The notes below the pieces were generated by a model that searched no databases, was not told where the DNA came from, and saw only the letters and a list, made by a program, of their open reading frames with translations. Of a stretch of 64,000 nucleotides of DNA, positions 41,998-53,630 are shown in pieces. The stretch comes from Epiperipatus broadwayi (lineage: Eukaryota > Onychophora > Udeonychophora > Euonychophora > Peripatidae). The position numbers were made by a program, and so were the translations under genes. How positions within the stretch are numbered: the first letter of the stretch is position 1; each line of letters opens with the position of its first letter. The stretch spans positions 4,198,575 through 4,262,574 of the forward strand of contig JAQFVV010012489.1 in assembly GCA_028023455.1 (NCBI GenBank), read 5' to 3'.

Positions 41998-43420
41998 TCC
42001 ATATAAATAAAAATGTAAATATTCATTTTTTGAAAATCCTACATCTCCAAGTTCTTCACTGATTGCTTTGAAATTTTGCACAACATTGCATTTAAATATA
42101 CACACGTTTTTATATACCTACTATTTAGATACCTACTATTATATACTTGCCACACATGTGACAGCTAAAAACATTTTTTTAAAAAAAAACAGAGCTATCT
42201 GTTAAAAGCAACACATGATATACTAAATATTGTTTGATTCCATTTCAATATTTCTGATTGCATTGTTAAATTGAATTTTCATAGATTTTGATTTATTTTT
42301 ACTTTGATTTAATTATTTTGTGTGACATTGTGTTGGAATTGAGCTGTGTTGTTTAACATAGAATTCATTTCATGAGTATAGTTTATTTTTTTCATTGTTT
42401 TTCATTTCATTTTTTCAACTGTTTTTCTTATTTTAATATTTCATTAGTATTATTTTGTTGTTTTGTTTTGTTTTTTTAGTTTATGTTTTTTTAATTTTTT
42501 AATGTTTTGCAATTTGATGTTTTTGTTATAACTTTCTTCTTTTTCAGTGCAATCGATTTGCTTTAGTTCATCCAAATAATGCCTCGCAGAAGATCAAACT
42601 TAGGTTATCATACTCATGTAGTGGAAGCAGTGTGACAAGTAATTGCAAATCAAACAGGGAAAATGGACATCAGCAAACAAGCAAAACAGACAAAGAATGA
42701 TCCAAATCCATGCCAAAGAAGCAACAGAGTGATGTGCATCCAGTCTTGAGGATGCAAAGTTGTGAGCATGGCGATCGTGTTCTGCAGCTTTAGATTTGCT
42801 TCATTCTCAACAAAATAAACATGACAGACTGAGAGTATCTGAAAGACATCAATGAGAAACAGCTGATCAGTGTCAAACACAACTCCATGCTCAGAAATCA
42901 TGTGATTACAATCACCCTGCATTCCAGTACAACCCAGCTGATGATTATAGTTTGAAATGGCATGTTCTCATCAGCACTATTACTGAAGTGTGTCTTTATT
43001 GCAAGGCTCTGAAATTTAATGGAGAAATGAAGAGAATGTGTTGTGCCACTGAAAAATTAAACTGTCTCAACTTGGAGAGCTGCCAGAGCAATTAAAAACT
43101 TTGTTTGACAGATATACCACTGAATCAAATCAGGAAATACAACTCATGCTTCCAAATGATGTTGTTCAGCACAGAAATTGTAACAGCTCAATTTATGCCA
43201 ACTTTCAAAGTGAAAGGATAAATGGACAATTATATGTTGCATGTTCTAGAGTCAGCAAACCAGACAATCTCTATATCTGCACAGACAATGGAACAACAAA
43301 AAATATTGTATACCCACAAGCAGTGTGAAATTAAACATATTAGAAATGTGATCTTTATCTTTTCTTTCTTTTCTATTTAACCAGACTGAGCCACGGCAAT
43401 GTGTGGCCGGGTACAGCTAG
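41998..43420 (+). mobile_element. Internally deleted Helitron
   Basis: The 5' end TC at 41998 is preceded by A, and the 3' end CTAG at 43417-43420 is followed by T, as expected for insertion between A and T with no target duplication. Just upstream of the 3' end a short stem, GCCAC (43390-43394) with GTGGC (43403-43407), is the usual Helitron 3' hairpin. The inside has the start and the end of the Helitron protein but no replication-initiator domain and almost no helicase. The 5' leader (CTTTGAAATTTTGCACAAC, about 42067) also fits family leaders. The 3' end is certain; the exact 5' base is inferred from the TC/A rule. Confidence 0.85.
42579..43328 (+). pseudogene. Helitron Rep/helicase remnant: N-terminus joined to C-terminus
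   Basis: Starts MPRRRSNLGYHTHVVEAV then a stop. Further on come HPAFQYNPADDYSL, EVCLYCKALKFNGEMK, MCC and (frame-shifted) IRKYNSCFQM and FMPTFKVKG, the N-terminal region of animal Helitron proteins upstream of the Rep domain. At about 43220 this changes directly into INGQLYVACSRVSKPDNLY and KNIVYPQAV, the last helicase motif and C-terminus, ending at 43326-43328. Everything between (Rep HUH nuclease and most of the Pif1-like helicase) is missing, so a deletion of most of the gene is fused here. Stops and frameshifts on both sides show that it is not functional. Confidence 0.88.
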
Positions 43421-45980
43421 TTGTCAATAAAAATGCATTTGGAATAATATAAAATTTATTTAAACTTCATTTCTTTTACTCCAATGAATTTTTGTAAATA
43501 ATACATAGAGGAATGAAATTATGCTTTGATATTCAAAGCTTCATTTATTATTATTTAAATAATGGCAAAGAATAACAAGGGTGATGGTTATAGAGATGTC
43601 CCTTTTTCAAATGATAACATAGTTTTAGTATATATTATTACAATTCCTTTGATTTGTATTTCTAAAAAAAAAATCAAATAGAATATGAATCTAATTATCA
43701 TATTCTTAGCAAATATTAAACATTTCATAAATATTTTTTTCAAAACTAATCAAAAATATATAAACAAATTGTGGAAAATAGATTATTTTTGTTTTCAAAA
43801 TTTGAATAAAATATAAACTCTGACTAAGAATTCTTGCAAACATTCTCAGACATGAGAAGTAAAAAAATAATTAATCTTGGTCCTCTTATATTTTATTTTC
43901 CATAAAATATAGATATATTGAGATTAAAAAAAAAAATCAATATATATTTCAATTCCAAATTTTATAGTCAAATGAATGTAAAGTTGGAAAACAAATGCCA
44001 CAAGTAGCCACATGATAGAAATTCAAGCTGACCAAAGTGCCACAATTCGGTTTGAATTGCTTTTTACTGATAGGAAAGTTAAAACAAGATGAAAATATCA
44101 TATTATCAAGATTATTATTGAAGTTAAATCAATGTACAACAATTATAAATACTACTTTAAAGACATTTTTATAAAGATTAAATATTTTTCTGCTTATTTA
44201 AATATAAGATAAATATTTTTTAAAATAATTTACTTGATAAATATTGAAAATAATAATTTAAAAATTAATTTAATATTTATATCTAATTTTCATTTTTATC
44301 CAATACTTTAATATTTTAATTATTATTTTTTAAAAATAATAATCAAAAATAGTGTTTTTTTAATTAAAAATTGGGAAATTAAGCATGATTATGCATGGTT
44401 TAATAAGTGATAAAGTGGCAGACTCTACAATTCATGGGTCATGAATCACAGCTCATTTATGTCACATACACTTATTGAACTATATAAATTCCTAAAATGA
44501 TATGAATTCCTGAGTAATATACTTTTAGATGTATATAAGCCCATTATCAAATTATTTTTCATTTTTTTAACTGAAAATATTTTATGTTAGAAAGATTTTC
44601 TCATTAAACACTCACTTTTCCATAAGAACACAAACATAATAATTGATATTTTTATACTTGTGATTATTTGTTTGTTTTTTGCAATATATTTTATAATAAC
44701 TGAAATACAGGCTTATTATATATACCTATATCAATATATGCAATATATAAGATATATGAGCACAGACCTTCACCCTACTCACCACTCTCCACTCTATCGT
44801 ATAACACTAATACACTTGAACACATGTATGTCAAAAAGATAAATAATCACCAATATTTGTCTATCATGCTAAGCCAGCAATCATCAGTTGGTCCAGATTA
44901 TCATCTCTACACATATATGCCATAAATGCTCAGATATATGTTAAGATAGCCAATCTTCATACTTTAATAGACAGGCTTCGATCCACTCCACACTTCAACT
45001 CTTCAACCATCCATCCAATTAGAAATTTTATTTATAAAGATTCTGCCTCAAAGCAATGATCATTCAAGATAATTTTCATTGAAAGTAAGAATGAATTTAA
45101 GTTACATGCATTTAATAGAGTTTTAATTTTTACCTTTTTACCTTTTATTACCTTTTATTCCTTTGTTAATTATGAAACATAAAATGACCATCACAATTTA
45201 CTCTTTTGTTTAGAATTGTTTTATAACAATATTTCATTCTACAGTGAAACCATAAACTACACTATACATTGATCTAATCTGTGGACAAACATATATAGCA
45301 CAATAGCTCATGATATACATTGATTAGAACAGAGTACATATTATTTATTAAAGTGCAAGTGTACAGTAATTTTCATCATACAAAGACATTTATAACCCAG
45401 CTGTTATAATATGTATAATATGCATATACAAAGATTCTAGTATAAACAAACATTTTAAATAGTAATAATAATAATATAATTATTAATAATATATTGATAG
45501 GATATATTTGTACAAATATTTTATTGAGTGTGTGTTCGCTCATGCATTCATTGAAGCAATAAGAATAAGAAAAAAACCTGACAACTGTATTTTTATTTTT
45601 AAAATAAAGTAGATAGCAAAAGGCCTGATTTTCTTCTCTATTAAATATGCTCTGGATGACTTTTTAATAACTTTTTAATAGAAACATAATCATCTTGTTA
45701 TCCAAAACTAGAATCTCTCTAATTACCATATTACTTTGAATATAAGCCATACTTATTTGTGTAAATTCAAAGCAAAAATTTTTAACATCTTATTTTTGTG
45801 GATCGTTGCATTACACTATACATACAATAGTATTATAATCATTTCCTGCATAAAATAGTATGTTAATTCTTTTTTAATCAATATTTTTGGATTAATTGCA
45901 GACATAGCTTTAATTCACTCTCAAACTATCACTTTTAACTTTATTTGCTGATTTAACTGGTATTTTATTGAGAAATGTTT
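43421..45980. other. AT-rich DNA, no gene recognised
   Basis: Holds a partial H4 hairpin copy near 44870-44930. Otherwise no frame or domain of note. Confidence 0.5.
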
Positions 45981-46480
45981 ACCAAATAACCTTTAGAATA
46001 GTGTTACAACAAACAAATCAATATAACAATGAGATAAGAGCCTGCCTTCCAAGGTGCTGATTGGTTGATTATTGTTTTCTACACAAGGGAGTACCTGTCA
46101 AAATTATGATAGTTCCAATAGCTTCCTTTCAATTTTTAAAGTGAAAACAAATGTTTTAGAATCTTTTAATATTATTTTGCCAATGTCGACAATTCCAATA
46201 TTTTTAAAGTGAAAATGAATGTATTAGAAACTTTTAACATTATTTTGCAATTTTGCCATTATTTTATCAAAAAAAAAAAATACTGAATAATTTTTAGAAT
46301 AGTTTTACAACTAACAAGTCAATATAACAATGAGTTAAGAGCCTGCCTTTTAAGGTGCTGATTGGTTGATTGTTGTTCTCAACACAAGGGAGCATCTGTC
46401 AAACTTTTGACAGTTCCAATAGCTTTTTTTTGATTTTTAAAATGAAAATGAATGTTTTAGAATCTTTTAGCATTATTTTG
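45981..46480 (+). repeat. Diverged tandem duplication, ~301-bp period
   Basis: 45981-46183 matches 46282-46480: TTAGAATAGTNTTACAAC, AATATAACAATGAG, AAGAGCCTGCCTT, AAGGTGCTGATTGGTTGATT, ACACAAGGGAG and AGTTCCAATAGCTT occur in the same order. A partial third unit (TTTTTAAAGTGAAAATGAAT) lies between them. Non-coding. Confidence 0.85.
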
Positions 46481-47564
46481 CTGATTGAATTTCAAAGTGA
46501 AAAACGTTTTAGAAAATTTTTTTAAAAAAATATTTATAAAAATGTAAATTATTTTAAAATAATGATTCAGATTTTAATAGAAAATGTACTTTTACATAAA
46601 AGCAAATTGTCAAACAAATTATAACTTTTGGCTGCAATTTAAATGGCCTGAAGATTACATACCTGTAGAAATGGTGAAATTAAGAATTGGAATTCTGAAA
46701 GTAAAGATATAGAAAGTGAAAGTATTGTATATTCCAAGAACATTCACAATAAATTAGGTGAGTTTATTGCATTTACATTAGTTTTCTATTTAAGTACATA
46801 TACGCAACTTAAATTCAGGGGTTAACTTTTTTCCTATTTTGGGGCATCTTACATTCAAAGTAATATGGCAGTTTGATGTTTTAATTCAATATCAATTTTT
46901 AATGTGTTCTAAAATTTTGTAAAACTTTTAGTATTACCTTTAGAAAAATATTTTATTATGGAAAATAATGCACATCAAACTCAGAAAGAATAATAAAATA
47001 ATAATAAAATGGGTGCACATTCATAATAAACTGAAGAAGTTTTTATAAACTTTGTGATATCAATTTCAATAAACAATGTATTTAAAAAAAGAATAAATAT
47101 CTTTTATTCTTGACTAGATACTCTTTTCAAAAATAACAAAATACTTTCAAAATGTAATTATTTTATATACTTATAATAAACCCCATATTTTATATTTTTA
47201 ATAAACTCTTTCATTAACTCTTTAAACAATACCATAAAAAAACTTCATCATTTCAAAAATGTTTAATATTCTTAAGAAATTACTATTAGAAAAATCTAAA
47301 TAAATTAGAAGCATCTTCACCATTGAGTTTTTTTAACAATATGTTACTAAAATTATTACTGATATTCCACCATATGGTAGACTAAGGAATAAAATAAACA
47401 ATTCAAGACCTCATCCAAATCTTTTACAAAGTCAAGACAATAAACATTATCTTAATCACGTTTTTAGCTAAAATTCCCCAATTACCATTCAATTACCAAA
47501 TTCATCATTTTGCTGTAATATCTTATATAAATGCAATTTATGCACTTTACTTTGAACACATTTT
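46481..47564. other. AT-rich DNA, no gene recognised
   Basis: No frame or repeat of note. Confidence 0.5.
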
Positions 47565-47738
47565 AGCAAAAAAACCTTTTATTGTACATATATAGATATA
47601 CATTCTTATGTTTTGACTGTCCTGCAGTCTTCTTCAATGCTGTGATATAATGCATAAAATAAAATACATAACTATATAAATAATACCATAAAAATGTAAG
47701 CAATAAAATTAATAAAATAATGCACATGTATAATGTAT
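47565..47738 (-). repeat. Repeat R1, inverted copy, left of LTR element B
   Basis: Reverse complement of 52285-52560. With element B removed, this copy and the one at 52281 form a head-to-head inverted repeat with the insertion near its centre. The block read on the minus strand is TTGAAGAAGACTGCAGGACA followed by GTCAAAACAT. Confidence 0.8.
47735..47738 (+). repeat. Target-site duplication (left), element B
   Basis: GTAT here and GTAT at 52281-52284 flank the LTRs exactly, marking a complete insertion. Confidence 0.8.
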
Positions 47739-49265
47739 TGTAACAAACGGGTTCGAATACACGCATATGTAAATATGACATAATTGATAGTGTTAATGTA
47801 AGGACCATGTATAAACCAATAAATAAAAGAATATATGTAAACGGTCATTCGAACCCGGTTACAAGTAATGTAGATATAGCGTATGTGTGAGTATAAAAAT
47901 ACGTAATTAGTATCGGAGGGGTTGCGATCACTTATATATGTAGAGCTGTATAAAGCGCAATTAATTATTCTTAGATAGATTTTATTCACATAGTTTTTTT
48001 TTGAGTTTATTAATAATTTTGGTAACACGTGTTTTCTTTTGTTGAGTCACCTTGTGAACATGTGAGAACTGAAATAGGATGAGTGAATTGCTGTAGGCAG
48101 TTTGGTAATAACTGGCGCCGGGAAGGCGGAAAACTGGTCTGTGGATATGTTTTTTTTTGTGTTGAAGAACAATGGAAGGACTGGTCAGCGGCATAGGAAT
48201 ATGCAGAAAGATTTTGAAAAGTTAGAGGTGAATACAAAAGAACTCTTTTATTTGTCTTGCGCTCGAGTGAAAAAAAAAAAGAAAAGAAGAGAAGCGGCTT
48301 GAATCCTAACAAGGAGGACGCAAAGATTTTCTTAAGAAGTTTTAATATTTTTTTTGTCAGAAAATGTCGGGGTAGTTGGATTTGTGCGCTAGTCATTACT
48401 CGACTCTGAGGATACTCGTCATGAATTCACCTGACCGGACTTGCGAACTGTCATAATAAATCAAGAGATTTTGTTCCATCGAGGAAATGTTGACCAAAAT
48501 CGTTCGAGATTTAGACCTTTGCGAAAGAGTACACCAACTACTCCACCTCTGAAACCTGTCTCCGGACCTAACGACCATTGGAACTGTTTGCCTTCCATGA
48601 GATCCACCAGATTAAGTTCATGGCCAGACGTCAATACAGACTTGTTTAATCGAGTGAGTCCAGGTAAAGTGACACGTCACTAACTATTTCTGTATATGTA
48701 TCTCAATAAAGAATTCGTGTTACCTCAGTTAATTGCTATATTAAAAGTTTATATTTAAAGTTAGATATATGACTATATTAATCATACCGCTCACATATAT
48801 ATGTATTTGCATTATTTGATGTGTGGATGAATGAGCGTGATATATGTGTGTGTATGATAATGGATGGCCTGAGTGTTTGCATAGCAATCACATATGTAGG
48901 TCCGAATGAGATTCATTGGGAGGGTATATGATCAAGTAGAATAAATCCCATCAGACCCGGGTTAGATTAAGGATTTATGGCTTAAGCTATCGCAAAATAA
49001 ATATATGCGTAGGACGGTGTGGGTTAAGTTATAGCCTTGTTCTCTAGATAGACAGATGTCCCCAACCTTGAGATTGAGCTAGTTCGGTGCGTCACCACAT
49101 CAGATAGATATCAGAACCTATATATATGTTTTCGAGGAGGTAATTCCTACCTACTGGTAAGATTGGCGCGTGAGATGGGTTCAAACCATGCTCATAAATA
49201 CCTCTCGTCGAAGCTTTGGTGAGAGCCCATAATGGAGGAATATAGATATGTCGGTGGGTGATATA
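47739..49265 (+). repeat. 5' LTR of gag-only LTR element B
   Basis: 1527 bp, starting TGTAACAAACGGG and ending TGATATA (TGTTATA in the 3' copy), an imperfect inverse of the start. TATAAAG box at 47949-47955 and polyadenylation signal AATAAA at 48705-48710 suggest U3, R and U5 divisions. By eye about 13 substitutions plus homopolymer length changes separate it from the 3' LTR (under 1%), so the insertion is young. Open frames of 66-128 codons inside are present in both LTRs but show no known domain. Confidence 0.93.
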
Positions 49266-50752
49266 ATGGCGTCCCAACTAATGGGGCAGCGAATGTTAGA
49301 GAACGGGCAAGTAAGCAGATTTTTTTTTTAAATAAAAGAAGGGAAAAGGGAAAATAAAAGCGATAGTGGCGTGAAAACATATGGGAAAGATGGTAGATGG
49401 GCATGTTCTGCAGGCGAATGTGTGGATAAAAAGGTTCTCATAGGGTCGTGGGGAAATAGCATTGATGTATGTTGAAACATATATATAAAGTCAGGGTTTA
49501 GAAAGCAGAGGTTAAGAATTTATCCAATAGTGAGATATCATAAACGATATCGTTCAAGAGGATAAGAAGGGGCAAAGGTATCAGGTGGGTCATGATGGGA
49601 CCACTGGGAGCCGGGGTGACGAACCTAGCACATAACCTTAATAATAAGATAGATAAAGAAATGAAGCCAAAAAATAAACAAAATGGAGAAAAGCAGAAGG
49701 CGACGGAAGAGAAGGAAATAAATATATCCGAGAAGATTTTAGAAAAATTGGAAAGTCTGGAACTCCGATTTCAAAAGATAGAACGGAGACTAGGGATAAA
49801 AGATGAGGGAAGGGCGGAGAAACCTAACGAGAAAGAAGTAGAAGGAAGTGTAGATGAAGGGAAGAGGGATGTAAATCAAAGACCGAGGCCTAGCGAGACG
49901 GAAAGGCCGGAGCATATGGGAAAATGCAAGGAGGTGGCAGCCCATAACCAAGTGAACCACTTTCTAAAGGTACGACCGTTTGCAGGTCAAATGGGGGAAG
50001 CTCCCGTAGAACATTTACGGAGCTTACGAAGATACTTCGACATGAATCCCATGCCAGAGGAGGGAAAGTTGGTGGTAGCGTGCAGTCATTTAAGTGGGAA
50101 TGCCCAAGAGTGGTGGGACTCATTGTCCCAACAGCCCACAACCCTCGAGGAGTATCAGAGGATGATACGAGAGACCTTCTGGTCAGAAGACCACCAAGAA
50201 CTCGTGCAGTACCAAATCATGCGAGAAAAATACGGGAAGAAAAGGAAGAAAATTTTTCTCAATTTTTTCACCGTCAAGTGGCGAGACTAAGGACGCTGGA
50301 CGCGTGTCACATGTCTGAAAGTCACATCATTCGAATTGTAAGGCACAATATGCCTATGAACGTGGAAAGGATGATGTTGGGAATGAGGAAGGCATCCATT
50401 GGAGAAATGGCGGAGCTGCTTAACGCTCTGGACATGAGTATATACGATCATAATGCACCGTTAGAGCGATGGAAGCAAGGTAGAGATAGGACAAATATTC
50501 AATGTGGGGCAGCAGAAGGACACACCAGCGGGAATGTCACACCTAGGAAGAGTGGTGAGGACGGTCATAGACTGAGATGGCCATACGAACCGGAAGCTCA
50601 ACGTCCGCCGGAGAAGCCAAAGCTCACACAAGAAAAGGGATCGTGGACACCGAAACAGAAAGGTGATCCCGGGGAAAGTAAAGGAGAAGAGTCGTTTAAG
50701 AAGCTGTTCAAATACAAAGAAGGTATTTGAAGGCTATCGCACCAGGGGGGTA
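49266..50752 (+). mobile_element. Internal region of LTR element B (gag only)
   Basis: Only 1487 bp, shorter than one LTR. A primer-binding-site-like TGGCGTCCCAACTAATGGGG begins at 49267, right after the LTR, and resembles sites primed by tRNA-Lys (tentative). The gag frame fills 49592-50730 and ends about 20 bp before the 3' LTR. A short purine tract (AGGGGGG at 50744-50750) is the likely plus-strand primer. There is no room for protease, reverse transcriptase or integrase. Confidence 0.88.
49592..50730 (+). pseudogene. gag: Gag-like capsid protein of LTR element B, one frameshift
   Basis: The start MMGPLGAG at 49592 is the first ATG of the frame. A Lys/Glu-rich N-terminus has a likely coiled coil (KILEKLESLELRFQKIERR, about residues 47-66). 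From about residue 128 comes the capsid region: PFAGQMGEAPVEHLRSL, HLSGNAQEWWDSLSQQP and FWSEDHQE. At about 50234 the frame moves by one base, as if one base had been lost. Translation then continues as EEKEENFSQFFHRQV, SHIIRIVRHNMP, RMMLG and AELLNALDMSIYD to a stop at 50728-50730. Alignment across the shift with the gag at 2481 is gap-free in length, which supports a simple 1-base loss (mutation or assembly error). The C-terminal ~90 residues are basic, Pro/Lys-rich and lack a zinc knuckle. Confidence 0.82.
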
Positions 50753-52280
50753 TGTAACAAACGGGTTCGAATACACGCATATGTAAATATGACATAATTG
50801 ATAGTGTTAATGTAAGGACCATGTATAAACCAATAAATAAAAGAATATATGTAAACGGTCATTCGAACCCGGTTACAAGTAATGTAGATATAGCGTATGT
50901 GTGAGTATAAAAATACGTAATTAGTATCGGAGGGGTTGCGATCACTTATATATGTAGAGCTGTATAAAGCGCAATTAATTATTCTTAGATAGATTTTATT
51001 CACATAGTTTTTTTTTTGAGTTTATTAATAATTTTGGTAACACGTGTTTTCTTTTGTTGAGTCACCTTGTGAACATGTGAGAACTGAAATAGGATGAGTG
51101 AATTGCTGTAGGCAGTTTGGTAATAACTGGCGCCGGGAAGGCGGAAAACTGGTCTGTGGATATGTTTTTTTTTTGTGTTGAAGAACAATGGAAGGACTGG
51201 TCAGCGGCATAGGAATATGCAGAAAGATTTTGAAAAGTTAGAGGTGAATACAAAAGAACTCTTTTATTTGTCTTGCGCTCGAGTGAAAAAAAAAAGAAAA
51301 GAAGAGAAGCGGCTTGAATCCTAACAAGGAGGACGCAAAGATTTTCTTAAGAAGTTTTAATATTTTTTTTGTCAGAAAATGTCGGGGTAGTTGGATTTGT
51401 GTGCTAGTCATTACTCGACTCCGAGGATACTCGTCATGAATTCACCTGACCGGACTTGCGAACTGTCATAATAAATCAAGAGATTTTGTTCCATCGAGGA
51501 AATGTTGACCAAAATCGTTCGAGATTTAGACCTTTGCGAAAGAGTACACCAACTACTCCACCTCTGAAACCTGTCTCCGGACCTAACAACCATTGGAACT
51601 GTTTGCCTTCCGTGAGATCCACCAGATTAAGTTCGTGGCCAGACGTCAATACAGACTTGTTTAATCGAGTGAGTCCAGGTAAAGTGACACGTCACTAACT
51701 ATTTCTGTATATGTATCTCAATAAAGAATTTGTGTTACCTCAGTTAATTGCTATATTAAAAGTTTATATTTAAAGTTAGATATATGACTATATTAATCAT
51801 ACCGCTCACATATATATGTATTTGCATTATTTGATGTGTGGATGAATGAGCTTGATATATGTGTGTGTATGATAATGGATGGCCTGAGTGTTTGCATAGC
51901 AATCACATATGTAGGTCCAAATGAGATTCATTGGGAGGGTATATGATCAAGTAGAATAAATCCCATCAGACCCGGGTTAGATTAAGGATTTATGGCTTAA
52001 GCTATCGCAAAATAAATATATGTGTAGGACGGTGTGGGTTAAGTTATAGCCTTGTTCTCTAGATAGACAGATGTCCCCAACCTTGAGATTGAGCTAGTTC
52101 AGGGCGTCACCACATCAGATAGATATCAGAACCTATATATATGTTTTCGAGGAGGTAATTCCTACCTACTGGTAAGATTGGCGCGTGAGATGGGTTCAAA
52201 CCATGCTCATAAATACCTCTCGTCGAAGCTTCGGTGAGAGCCCATAATGGAGGAATATAGATATGTCGGTGGGTGTTATA
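50753..52280 (+). repeat. 3' LTR of element B
   Basis: 1528 bp, TGTAACAAACGGG to TGTTATA. TATAAAG at 50963-50969 and AATAAA at 51720-51725. Followed by the target duplication GTAT (52281-52284). Confidence 0.94.
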
Positions 52281-52565
52281 GTATATTTATTTTATATTTA
52301 TATCATATATTTTATTTTATATTAACTGGATTATTTTATTTGTGTTTGATTACATTTATTTGTTTTATTTTGTTTTGTTATAATTTATGTTGTTTATATA
52401 TATATTAATTATTTTATTAATTTTATTGTTTACATTTTTATGATATTATTTATGTATTTTATTTTGTTCATTATATCATAGCTCTGAAGAAGACTTCAGG
52501 ACAGTCAAAACATAAGATTGTGTATGCATATATAAACAATAAAAGGTTTTTTGTTAAAAGGTGTT
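52281..52565 (+). repeat. Repeat R1, right of LTR element B
   Basis: Inverse of 47565-47738 and direct relative of 7920-8245. Ends CTGAAGAAGACTTCAGGACA, GTCAAAACAT, then AATAAAAGGTTTTTTG. Confidence 0.8.
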
Positions 52566-52599
52566 CAAAATAAAGTATATAATATCCAAAGTCAGTTCA

Positions 52600-52762
52600 T
52601 CATGGGATATGTATATTGGAGATCAATTATCTTTTTCATATATATGGGATCATGAGTACCAGTTGTATAACATGGAGTTCATAGCTGTAGGGAGTTCAAG
52701 TCCTTTATAATTACATTAAATTTAGTATAGACAATATACTTAAATTTGAATATTACATATTC
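52600..52762 (+). repeat. Interspersed repeat R2, copy 2
   Basis: TATTGGAGATCAATTATCTT through TTATAATTACATTAAATTTA and AATATTACATAT, matching 38785-38975. Confidence 0.6.
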
Positions 52763-52892
52763 AGCCCAAATTGTAACTCATCCCTCTTCTGTGTAATTAA
52801 ACAGACATATTAAGGTTCTGCATGTGAGGATCAGAATGACTTAAAGTCAACATGTGTATGACAATAATATTGGCATCAACAAAGGCATTGAA

Positions 52893-53007
52893 GTCTTGTA
52901 TTGGTGGCCGAGAGGTCAGCGCGACTGCCTCACAGCAGGCAGTTGCCTGGGTTGTGGGTTCGCGTCCTGGCCGATGCTATGACACTTAATAAAAAAATAA
53001 AATAAAA
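52893..53007 (+). mobile_element. tRNA-derived SINE with target duplication
   Basis: About 115 bp: a tRNA-like head with A box (GGTGGCCGAGAGGTCAGC, from 52903) and B box (GGGTTCGCGTCCTGGCCG), then GATGCTATGACACTT and an A-rich tail (AATAAAAAAATAAAATAAAA). It is flanked by 15-bp duplications AACAAAGGCATTGAA (52878-52892) and AACAAAGGCGTTGAA (53008-53022), one mismatch. It would be transcribed by RNA polymerase III and copied by a partner LINE. A diverged copy lies at 20529. The head resembles Leu/Ser-type tRNAs, but I do not assign one. Confidence 0.88.
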
Positions 53008-53129
53008 AACAAAGGCGTTGAATGTTTCATCATCAGATTTTTAATGACATAGATGGATGAAGAGATTGTGGGTGGAAAAGATAAAGGTTTATCCATTAAA
53101 GTTTAAGATTTGCTATCTTAATATAAACT

Positions 53130-53310
53130 AAGAACTGATTGTATATATGTGTGAAAAATAGTGATCTGGACTAACTGATAAGTGCTGGTTTAGCATAAAA
53201 TATATGTATTGGAGATCATTTATCTTTTTCATATGTATGTGGTCATCATGTTCATCAGTTGTATAAAATGAAGGAAGCTTGAAAATTTAAATTTAAACCC
53301 GTAATAAATA
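53130..53310 (+). repeat. Repeat H4 half plus R2, copy 3
   Basis: GTATATATGTGTG, GTGATCTGGACTAACTGATA, then TATTGGAGATCATTTATCTT and the ATGTGGTCAT block, the same order as 38732-38900. Confidence 0.65.
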
Positions 53311-53323
53311 GATAGATGTATGA

Positions 53324-53630
<307 letters not shown>

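Noticed and set aside
44395-44465. Possible tRNA-like sequence (GGGTCATGAATCAC resembling a B box)
   Set aside because: No matching A box at the right distance and no tail or target duplication.
47750-47760. GGGTTCGAATAC as a tRNA B box
   Set aside because: Part of the conserved start of the element B LTR in both copies; no tRNA fold around it.
48010-48683. Several 60-128 codon frames inside the LTRs of element B (repeated at 51000-51698)
   Set aside because: Same argument: duplicated with the LTR, overlapping on both strands, no recognisable domain.
50221-50260. Programmed -1 frameshift inside gag of element B
   Set aside because: No in-frame X-XXY-YYZ heptamer, position inside the capsid rather than at gag's end, and no pol behind it. 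A single lost base is simpler.
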